A stretch of DNA of 7,370 nt. Source: Thermoplasmata archaeon (lineage in GTDB: Archaea; Thermoplasmatota; E2; UBA202; JdFR-43). Made by a program: the position numbers and the translations under genes. The stretch covers positions 1 through 7,370 of the forward strand of contig QMSU01000044.1 of assembly GCA_003650975.1 (NCBI GenBank), in the 5' to 3' direction. The notes under the pieces are model-generated. The model saw nothing but the letters and a program-made list of their open reading frames with translations. It was not told where the DNA came from and did no database searches. How positions within the stretch are numbered: the stretch's first letter is position 1; every line of letters starts with the position of its first letter. Positions 1 through 6,115 of the stretch are shown piece by piece.

Positions 1-1703
1 TCCTCGCTTAGAAGGGCCGTAAAGTCCTGGCCGCTCAGCACCGTTGATATCAGTTTGGTGATGCCGAGGGTGACACCTGCGATCATGGGAGCGAAGATGG
101 TGGCGGTGGAGCGAAGCGTTGAGGTGAGGGTGCCCAGTGCGTTTCGTATGCCCTTCTCCACCTCCTGCAGCTGTTTTAGGTGGTCCGCCACCTTCACAAT
201 GGCGATACCCGCGGCGGTGTAACTTTTCTTTATTCCCTCCACGAAGAGGCGCATGATGGCCCTGATTCTCTCGGAGTACACATACTTTAATGAGCCGAAT
301 TTTTTATCAAAGAGTGCCTCGCTTGTATTCATCCTCATGGAGAGCAGATTGAACGCTGTTCTGCTGAACACCTCGGAAAGTTTTGAGCCTTTGAGCGTTT
401 CCGCGGTATGAATGAACGCTTCCTCTGCGGGCCTCCCCTCCATTATCCGTTTTCCCAGCACATACAGGGAATCGCTGAACTCCTTCTCCATTTCCCGTAT
501 ATCATCCCTTATTTTCTTATAGGCGGTATAGGTCTTCAAACAGTAAAGCGATACCGCAGCGGTCACACCCCAGAGAAGAAACAGCGTGTGGGGGAATGCT
601 GAAAGGATGGTCCCCTCACCTGAAAAAAGGGAGAACACACCTCTGGACGGAAATGCATCGAGGAGAATGAAGAAGATGCCGGGGAGCATGATGATGCCCC
701 CTGTGACCGCAGCCATCACCAGATTCGCCTTTTTATTAATGTGTTCCACCGCCGGATGATCCTCGGGCACCACCGGGGGGTTGAATGTTGCCGGGCGCGA
801 GAGCAGTATCTTCCGTATATAAAAAAAGAGGATGAGAGGAAGGATGACATCATAGAGCAGGAACAGCTGGAAGATGGTCACCTGGAAGCCCACCAAGGCG
901 GCGGCAGGCGCCATGGCCACCAGCGCCAGGGGGATCATAACACCTATCGAGTAGATGACAAGGGTGGGCTGGTGGAGCTTGCTGGAAAACTCTATCATGG
1001 TTGACTTTGTCCCCTCCAGCACCACATCCAGGCTTCTGTCAAGCGTGAGCGTCCTTTCGCTCTCGCTTCTCTCATGCACCGCGCTCCGCACCAGGTGGAG
1101 AGCTCGCTTCAGATAGTCACTCCATTTTCCCCACAGATTGGCGAAATGGGTGATGGCATCATCAATGTTTCCGTGAATCCGCACCTCCAGATCCCACATG
1201 AGTTTTTTCAAATCCTTTCCAAGGGATGTTTTTGACTCACGGGCAGCAAAACGGAGGGCGTTCTCCAGGTTTGGAATGAGCTTGAGATACATCACAATGT
1301 AGCTCAGCACCTCGGGTATATCGCCCAGGGAATGAATCTTCATGTACCGGGCCTTTGATTTCGGGTATTCGCTTATGAACTGCAGTGCCGCAACGGGAAG
1401 ACCCACGGTGATACCGACCATCATGATGAGCGTCACGTATCCCATCTCCCCGAAGGAAAAGTGATGGAATGCCATTATAAGAATATCCAGCACCAGTGCA
1501 ATGAGAAAGGATATCATCGCACCTGCATATGAAAACAGCAGCACCTCATATGGTTCCACGTCGAGGCCGGTGAAATTGAGCGAATCCATGAATTCCTGGG
1601 AAACCGAGGCCTCCGCCTTTTTGCGATATGCCTTCAGGTCTCCCACCAGAAAGTGAAAGTGCCGGCACGCAAACCGGCATCCCCTCTCGAACACCTCACT
1701 CAT
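1..1703 (-). CDS. Archaeal TadC/ArlJ-like type II/IV secretion membrane platform protein (3' end beyond window)
   Basis: This is the membrane platform of a type IV pilus-like or archaellum-like machine, expected to anchor the ATPase encoded just upstream. The frame is open from the ATG at 1703 to the left edge, giving at least 567 residues; the C-terminus is missing. Hydrophobic segments lie near residues 54-79, 88-110, 247-270, 276-297, 327-350, 370-391 and 533-557. Two cytoplasmic T2SSF-type helical regions, about 123-190 and 400-474, separate them, so the protein has the internally duplicated layout of archaeal TadC/ArlJ proteins. After the second segment comes SEYPKSKARYMK, then a stretch with GDIPEVLSYIVMYLKL, which resembles archaeal homologues. 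The ATG overlaps the stop of the ATPase gene as ATGA, with only a weak Shine-Dalgarno, so translation is probably coupled. Family assignment is firm. Whether it serves a pilus, archaellum or secretion system is not shown. Confidence 0.87.
   Translation of the reverse strand, partial: MSEVFERGCRFACRHFHFLVGDLKAYRKKAEASVSQEFMDSLNFTGLDVEPYEVLLFSYAGAMISFLIALVLDILIMAFHHFSFGEMGYVTLIMMVGITVGLPVAALQFISEYPKSKARYMKIHSLGDIPEVLSYIVMYLKLIPNLENALRFAARESKTSLGKDLKKLMWDLEVRIHGNIDDAITHFANLWGKWSDYLKRALHLVRSAVHERSESERTLTLDRSLDVVLEGTKSTMIEFSSKLHQPTLVIYSIGVMIPLALVAMAPAAALVGFQVTIFQLFLLYDVILPLILFFYIRKILLSRPATFNPPVVPEDHPAVEHINKKANLVMAAVTGGIIMLPGIFFILLDAFPSRGVFSLFSGEGTILSAFPHTLFLLWGVTAAVSLYCLKTYTAYKKIRDDIREMEKEFSDSLYVLGKRIMEGRPAEEAFIHTAETLKGSKLSEVFSRTAFNLLSMRMNTSEALFDKKFGSLKYVYSERIRAIMRLFVEGIKKSYTAAGIAIVKVADHLKQLQEVEKGIRNALGTLTSTLRSTATIFAPMIAGVTLGITKLISTVLSGQDFTALLSE
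1660..1679 (-). other. Short inverted repeat inside the start of the TadC-like gene
   Basis: A perfect 6-bp inverted repeat (TGCCGG ... CCGGCA) with an 8-base loop sits about 24-43 nt after the start codon of the TadC-like gene. In mRNA it could form a small GC-rich hairpin near the ribosome entry site. It also encodes ordinary codons (around CRFACRH), so it may be chance. Confidence 0.25.
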
Positions 1704-3898
1704 GGTCCCTTCACATACTCACGATACCATTTCATCCATTTTTTTTCCACTTCCTTATAGTCCGGCACTCCATGCTCCCTGCGGCTTTCCTCAATGAGCA
1801 TCCAGAATGCGTTGTTGGCATCCCGCACCGCCTTTGCCTCCAGAAGGGAAGCGTCTTTTTTGCCCTGTGTGACAATGGCCTTTCGAATAGCCGCCCGTAA
1901 CGAGATATTCTCTATGGCCTGCTCTATCGTGATACCCCATTCCCTTGCAATTCTGCCGATGACTTGGGACTGTCCCATGTCGAGCAGGTCGGTGGCCTTG
2001 AGGCGATCATCTGCCGCATCATAGACCATAATGTCAGCGAATATGCTGTCCGGATCGAATTCCTTTCCCCACTCTGTTTTCACCACCTCAGATATCTGGA
2101 TGACCCTCCGTTTCTTCTCCACGCCCCCTCCAATCCGTATGGGTGCCGCAATGACCACCGCATCGGTTGCCTTGAATGAGGTGGGGGCAACACCGATATC
2201 ATAGACAATCCGTTCGAACACGTCGCGGGTGGTGGCACCATGGATGGTGCCCAGCACCACATTGCCGGCGGCGCCCACGCGCATTGCCTCGAACAGCACC
2301 TTTGTCTCCTCCCCCCGCACCTCACCCAGAATGAGTACCGATTCTCCGAGGCGGAGTGCCGTCCTGAGTGCCGTCTTCGGATCAATGCCGCTGCTGGTAT
2401 CCCCTGCGGTGATGGGCTGCGTGATGAGTGACTGTATCTTGTATCCCAGCGCCTGCAGCCGGTCCACCGGCAGTTCCGGCGTATCTTCCAAGGTGAGAAT
2501 TCTGTATCGCTGGGGGATTTCCAGTATGAGCGATGAAAGGAGCGAGGTCTTCCCGGCGCCCCTGCTTCCCGCAATGAGGACGGTGGCCTGACCGTCAATC
2601 AGAAAGCTCAAAAGGGCAGCCGCCGTGGGGGAGAGCATATCATATGACACAAGTTTTGGGAGCGTCCATGGAGTGACACTGTGCCGCCGTATGGCAAAGG
2701 CAACACCCTTCTGGGTGAGAGGTCTTGAAATGGCCGCTATTCTGGAATCGTAGGCATCCAGCCCCATGTCCAGTATGGGTGCTGCCTCAGAAAACGGCCG
2801 TCCGCTGAGGCTCCTGAAACGGGAGGAGAGTGCATCCACATCCTGCTCTGAAAAGTATATGTTTGAAGTGTACTCCTCTCCCTGCCACACAATGTGGAGC
2901 GGGTTGTTGGCCACCGGTGCGTTGATGTAGATATCCTGAATATTGGCATCCAGCAGCAGGTCCTCCAGCAGGCCAAGCCCCGCGGTGTATTTGGCAAAAA
3001 TGTCAGAGAGTATCTCCAGTTTTTCAATATCAAGCGGTATTCCCTCGTCCTCCGCTATTGTGCGGAGGGTGGCACGGGCGAATTTCAGGAAATACTCCCT
3101 GGATGTCTCCGGGTCCATGAATGAGGAATCCTCCGGGCGGTGTTTCGCCAGTTTCTCCTTGACCCTCTGGAGAAGTTTCAGCTCATCCGGCGAGAGATTG
3201 TACTCCGGGGGAATGACAAAATAGAGTTTTTCAGGTCGTGTTGAGAGGGAATACAGTGCAACCTGCAGGGGGCGACCCCCCTTTCTTTTTATTTCATACT
3301 TTTTAATGAACACCGCATCAGGCGGCGGCGTCATGTGAATGTAGGTGTCGAAAAAGAGTGGCCGCACGTACGGCTGCATGGCATACATATAATAAAAATC
3401 ACTTTCCTTTCCAGGAGAAACCCAGGTATCCAGTTCACCCTTTGTAAGCACCTCCATGAGTGAATGAAGATAGCGGCGACGGTGACCATCACAGTCGTTT
3501 CTCTCTTTTTTCTCCAGGATGACCGGCTTTTTTCTCGCCGTTTTCCGCTCCTTTCTCACCAGTTCTCTGAGTTGCTGGTAGGCGGTGATGGGGTCGGCAC
3601 CTGCCATCTCCCTGATTGCGGTGAGGGCATCCCGCATTCCCTGCCATTCGCCGCACTCTTTTTCATAGGCGGAAAGGCCGGCCATATCTATCGACTGCAC
3701 CCCCTCAACAAAGGCGGCGGCACCCTTGAGAAACATCAGCGGCTCTCCCTCAAACACCTTGACAAAGGGGTGGTTCAGCACCAGGCGATCGAGTTCCCCT
3801 TCCTTCATCAGAAGCTGTACGATGTTGGTGCGGCATTCCCTGTCCACCAGTGTGGAAGCGTGCTCACAGCCCTCGCATTCCACGACCGCCACTCTCAT
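1700..3898 (-). CDS. Type II/IV secretion system (VirB11/ArlI/TadA-like) ATPase
   Basis: This is the hexameric motor ATPase of an archaeal type IV pilus-like system, acting at the inner face of the membrane on the TadC-like protein encoded next. Numbered from the ATG at 3898 (732 aa), it shows the full GspE/VirB11 signature: Walker A GSRGAGKT at 444-451 (Lys450), an Asp box RILTLEDTPE at 466-475, a Walker B region SVLILGEVRGEE at 520-531 (Glu526, Arg528), and a His box GTIHG at 550-554. The core N-domain begins near 304, and FAIRRHS near 401-407 fits the conserved arginine segment. About 300 residues precede the core. They include a Cys-rich start (Cys8, Cys11, His13, Cys22) and a charged linker. 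A 130-residue C-terminal tail follows, as in archaeal long homologues. The ATG at 3898 is chosen because a purine-rich ribosome site precedes it and the CxxC region lies close to the N-terminus. The ATG at 3934 or TTG at 3943 would add 12 or 15 residues. The stop overlaps the next gene's start (ATGA). Confidence 0.92.
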   Translation of the reverse strand: MRVAVVECEGCEHASTLVDRECRTNIVQLLMKEGELDRLVLNHPFVKVFEGEPLMFLKGAAAFVEGVQSIDMAGLSAYEKECGEWQGMRDALTAIREMAGADPITAYQQLRELVRKERKTARKKPVILEKKERNDCDGHRRRYLHSLMEVLTKGELDTWVSPGKESDFYYMYAMQPYVRPLFFDTYIHMTPPPDAVFIKKYEIKRKGGRPLQVALYSLSTRPEKLYFVIPPEYNLSPDELKLLQRVKEKLAKHRPEDSSFMDPETSREYFLKFARATLRTIAEDEGIPLDIEKLEILSDIFAKYTAGLGLLEDLLLDANIQDIYINAPVANNPLHIVWQGEEYTSNIYFSEQDVDALSSRFRSLSGRPFSEAAPILDMGLDAYDSRIAAISRPLTQKGVAFAIRRHSVTPWTLPKLVSYDMLSPTAAALLSFLIDGQATVLIAGSRGAGKTSLLSSLILEIPQRYRILTLEDTPELPVDRLQALGYKIQSLITQPITAGDTSSGIDPKTALRTALRLGESVLILGEVRGEETKVLFEAMRVGAAGNVVLGTIHGATTRDVFERIVYDIGVAPTSFKATDAVVIAAPIRIGGGVEKKRRVIQISEVVKTEWGKEFDPDSIFADIMVYDAADDRLKATDLLDMGQSQVIGRIAREWGITIEQAIENISLRAAIRKAIVTQGKKDASLLEAKAVRDANNAFWMLIEESRREHGVPDYKEVEKKWMKWYREYVKGP

Positions 3899-3899
3899 G

Positions 3900-3910
3900 C
3901 CCCCTTCCTT
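3900..3910 (-). promoter_or_regulatory. Candidate ribosome binding site for the secretion ATPase
   Basis: On the minus strand AAGGAAGGGGG lies directly before the ATG at 3898. AGGA is about 7 nt from the start, a normal spacing, while the G-run is very close to it. The ATG at 3934 has no comparable element, which is the reason for preferring 3898. The match to the archaeal anti-Shine-Dalgarno is imperfect, so this is moderate evidence only. Confidence 0.45.
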
Positions 3911-3940
3911 TTTTACTCCATACTGGCATTTCATGGAATA

Positions 3941-3954
3941 CAAAACTTAATTAA
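3941..3954 (+). promoter_or_regulatory. Predicted BRE/TATA promoter of the HerA-like ATPase and peptidase operon
   Basis: CAAAAC (3941-3946) resembles an archaeal BRE and is followed by an A/T-only TATA-like box TTAATTAA (3947-3954). The box is centred about 26-27 bp upstream of the ATG at 3977, the usual archaeal distance to the transcription start. The mRNA would therefore begin at or next to the start codon, a leaderless transcript; no Shine-Dalgarno is seen before 3977, which agrees. The box departs from the TTTATATA-type consensus, so this is a prediction. Confidence 0.55.
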
Positions 3955-3962
3955 TTATCAAA

Positions 3963-3976
3963 CTATATATCTTTCG
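3963..3976 (-). promoter_or_regulatory. Predicted BRE/TATA promoter of the secretion ATPase and TadC-like operon
   Basis: Read on the minus strand, CGAAAG (3976-3971) fits the BRE pattern and runs directly into the TATA box ATATATAG (3970-3963). The box centre predicts a transcription start near 3940. That leaves roughly 6 nt before the ATG at 3934 or about 42 nt before the ATG at 3898. The element ends one base before the start codon of the divergent gene, so the two promoters cannot easily be occupied together. Confidence 0.6.
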
Positions 3977-5248
3977 ATGAACGACTCATCTGAGGGAAAG
4001 GCGGCAATTTCAGAGAAAAGGTACGTGCTGGGGAGGAGGGAAAAGGGCAGCCGTGGAATACTGAATATAGGGAGATACTATGCCCTGGATGGCTCCCTCG
4101 GTTCCCAGGTATATGTGGATGGTCTGAAGCCCCACGTGATTCTCACCTGTGGTAAACGGGGGTACGGGAAATCCTACACCATGGGGACGCTGGTGGAGGA
4201 GATGGCACTTCTCGAAGAGGAGGCGAAACGCCATATCGGCGTGGTGGTCATCGACACACTGGGGATATTCTGGACCCTTGCCATGCCCAACAGAAAGCAG
4301 GAGGAGATACTGAAACGGTGGGGACTGGACCCCACGGGATTTGACATTGTGGTGTTTTCATCTGAGGAGAACTGCAGGGAATACGAGAGGGATGGCATTG
4401 AGGCACATCCCTTTCTGCTGAAAACCTCAGAACTCGATACCCACCACTGGTCGCAGCTGTTCAACCTCTCACCCACCGACTATGCCAGTGCGGCCATAGG
4501 AAGGGCGGTGAACGCATGTGAGGAATGGGATGACTATGCCATTGACGATCTCATTGCCCACATCAAGAACGATACCCATCTGAGAGACGATGTGAAAGCG
4601 GTGGCGGAAAACTTCCTCCATATGGCAAAATCCTGGCGCATATTCGATACCGAGGGTGTACCGGTGGAGGAAATGGTGAAGGGCGGAAGAGTTACCGTAC
4701 TCGATATCAGCCCCTATCCAGAAGAGCTGAAAATAGTGATTGTGGCACTTCTGGCACGGAAAATATTCGAGGGGAGGATACGGGAGAGAAAACGGTACGA
4801 AAGGGCGGTGATGGAGCACCACCCGCTGGATGACGAGGGTATTCCGCTCACCTGGATGGCCATAGATGAGGCACATGTATTCCTTCCGAACGAGCCCTGC
4901 CTATCAAAGGAACCGCTCATAAAACAGTGGATGCGGCAGGGGCGGCAGCCCGGCGTCTCGCTGCTTCTGGCGACACAGCGACCGAGCTCGCTCGACCCGG
5001 AGGTGCTCTCGCACAGCGATATCATCATATGCCACCGCCTCACGGCACAGGAGGACATCGATGCGCTGAACAAGGTGAGACCCACCTACATGGCGGGAGA
5101 GATAGGAGATTCGCTGAAGAAGATAGGAACGGAGAAGGGAGTGGCCCTTATCATAGATGATACTTCCGAGGCGGTGCATGTGATAAAGATACGGCCCCGG
5201 ATGAGCTGGCACGGCGGGGAGGAACCCTCCGCGCTGATGGAACAATGA
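3977..5248 (+). CDS. HerA/DUF87-type P-loop ATPase (FtsK/HerA superfamily)
   Basis: A 423-residue soluble ATPase of the HerA/FtsK/VirD4 superfamily, whose members are ring-shaped motors that usually move DNA. Visible motifs are Walker A GKRGYGKS at 59-66 (Lys65, Ser66), preceded by LKPHVILTC as in archaeal DUF87 proteins; Walker B LTWMAIDEAH at 291-300 (Asp297, Glu298); and the conserved stretch MRQGRQPGVSLLLATQRPS at 319-337, followed by a SDIIICHR segment (346-354) that may carry an arginine finger. Only about 50 residues precede the P-loop, too few for the complete HAS-barrel of canonical HerA. No membrane segment or signal peptide is apparent. The ATG at 3977 is preferred: the frame stays open upstream, but only antisense to the secretion ATPase gene, and the predicted TATA box places the transcript start at 3977. 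The gene overlaps the prepilin peptidase start (ATGA) and is divergent from the secretion ATPase. No nurA, mre11 or rad50 is visible. The family is sure; the role in DNA transfer is inference. Confidence 0.9.
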   Translation: MNDSSEGKAAISEKRYVLGRREKGSRGILNIGRYYALDGSLGSQVYVDGLKPHVILTCGKRGYGKSYTMGTLVEEMALLEEEAKRHIGVVVIDTLGIFWTLAMPNRKQEEILKRWGLDPTGFDIVVFSSEENCREYERDGIEAHPFLLKTSELDTHHWSQLFNLSPTDYASAAIGRAVNACEEWDDYAIDDLIAHIKNDTHLRDDVKAVAENFLHMAKSWRIFDTEGVPVEEMVKGGRVTVLDISPYPEELKIVIVALLARKIFEGRIRERKRYERAVMEHHPLDDEGIPLTWMAIDEAHVFLPNEPCLSKEPLIKQWMRQGRQPGVSLLLATQRPSSLDPEVLSHSDIIICHRLTAQEDIDALNKVRPTYMAGEIGDSLKKIGTEKGVALIIDDTSEAVHVIKIRPRMSWHGGEEPSALMEQ

Positions 5249-6108
5249 TATACGCACTTGCCCCTCTGGTGGCGCTCGCGGGTTCTGCGGTGGCATCGTA
5301 TCAGGATATCAAAACAAGGGAGATTTCAAATGTGCTCACACTCTCGCTCATCGCCACAGGGCTGCTCTTCTACGGAATGCGAGTATGGGAGGAGGGGAAT
5401 GTCATTCTCTGGGTGCCTCTTGCAGCCACCTTTGCAATCATCTGGTTCATGTGGCGGGCGGGCATGTGGGGTGGTGGCGATGCAAAACTGGTGATGGGAA
5501 TATGCGCACTTGCCTCTTCCTTTCACGGGGTGTTTTTCATCCCGCTCTTCTTCATCATGATAGCCGCTGTCGCCTTGGTACATTATTTTATTTTCGGTCT
5601 GATAGAGGAGATGAAAAGGGGAAAGGGGAAGAGATTTGTACTCGCAGTGGCACTGATTGCGGGTGTTTCCTCCGTTTCCTATCTGATCACGGATATGCTT
5701 TTCCCTCCCCTCTCTCCCTTCGTATCGCTCACGGCATTTTTTATTTCCGCCGATATCATGAGTTCACGGCTTCCCTGCAAAAAAAGGGTTCCCGTATCCG
5801 AGCAACTGGTGGGAGAGCCTCTCGCCGAGACCATAGGACTCAGAGATAACAGAGTGGTGAGAATCGAAAGAGAGATGTCGCTCATCAAACGGCTGCTGAA
5901 ACGGGAAAGAGAGGACATGGATGAAGTGCTCGTGGCGCCATCCCATCTGGGAATCTCGGATCGTGATGTGGCAATGCTTAAGAAATGCTGCCGGGAGGTG
6001 ACGGTAGTGGTCACCTATCCCATGGCCCCGCTCGTCTTTGTGGCGCTCACGCTCACGCTGGCTGCAGAAATGGCAGGGTTCAGCGATATCCCTGTATTTC
6101 ATGTGTGA
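5245..6108 (+). CDS. A24 family prepilin/prearchaellin-type peptidase
   Basis: A membrane aspartyl protease that would cut class III signal peptides from pilin-like or archaellin-like precursors. The 287-residue product has both catalytic aspartates of the family: Asp21 in YQDIKTREISN and Asp79 in the GxGD motif (GGGDAKL, 76-82). Hydrophobic segments lie near residues 2-19, 29-45, 53-70, 83-118 (probably two), 131-149 and 154-172, with a last one at about 257-278. A charged cytoplasmic-looking region (175-255) includes a helical stretch rich in Arg, Lys and Glu (199-228) and the block HLGISDRDVAMLKK, before YPMAPLVFVAL. This layout matches archaeal A24 peptidases with the C-terminal extension rather than the short bacterial core. 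The start overlaps the stop of the HerA-like gene (ATGA) and lacks a clear Shine-Dalgarno, so translation is probably coupled. Its presence supports the pilus-like reading of the divergent operon. It could also serve pilins and archaellins encoded elsewhere. Confidence 0.92.
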   Translation: MIYALAPLVALAGSAVASYQDIKTREISNVLTLSLIATGLLFYGMRVWEEGNVILWVPLAATFAIIWFMWRAGMWGGGDAKLVMGICALASSFHGVFFIPLFFIMIAAVALVHYFIFGLIEEMKRGKGKRFVLAVALIAGVSSVSYLITDMLFPPLSPFVSLTAFFISADIMSSRLPCKKRVPVSEQLVGEPLAETIGLRDNRVVRIEREMSLIKRLLKREREDMDEVLVAPSHLGISDRDVAMLKKCCREVTVVVTYPMAPLVFVALTLTLAAEMAGFSDIPVFHV

Positions 6109-6115
6109 AAACGGC

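Noticed and set aside
741..1004. Plus-strand frame of 87 codons opposite the TadC-like gene
   Set aside because: His/Gly/Glu-rich composition with no recognisable domain, antisense to the membrane segments of a clear family member.
2080..2598. Alternative minus-strand frame of 172 codons inside the secretion ATPase gene
   Set aside because: Arg/Ser/Pro-rich shadow of the P-loop region; the overlapping frame contains all the conserved motifs.
3945..3970. Possible operator palindrome in the divergent promoter (TTAATTAA and TATATA)
   Set aside because: The symmetry is fully accounted for by A/T-only TATA boxes; no separate dyad outside them was found.
3464..3976. In-frame upstream extension of the HerA-like gene by 171 codons
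   Set aside because: It lies antisense to the conserved secretion ATPase gene, its translation resembles no protein family, and the promoter elements lie inside it. The start at 3977 is better supported.
4469..5085. Minus-strand frames opposite the HerA-like gene
   Set aside because: Low-quality translations rich in Ser, Cys and His, antisense to the Walker B region; no promoter or ribosome site seen.
6108..6111. Four-T stretch on the minus strand after the ABC permease as a terminator
   Set aside because: Too short for a confident archaeal oligo-T terminator, and it overlaps the peptidase stop codon.
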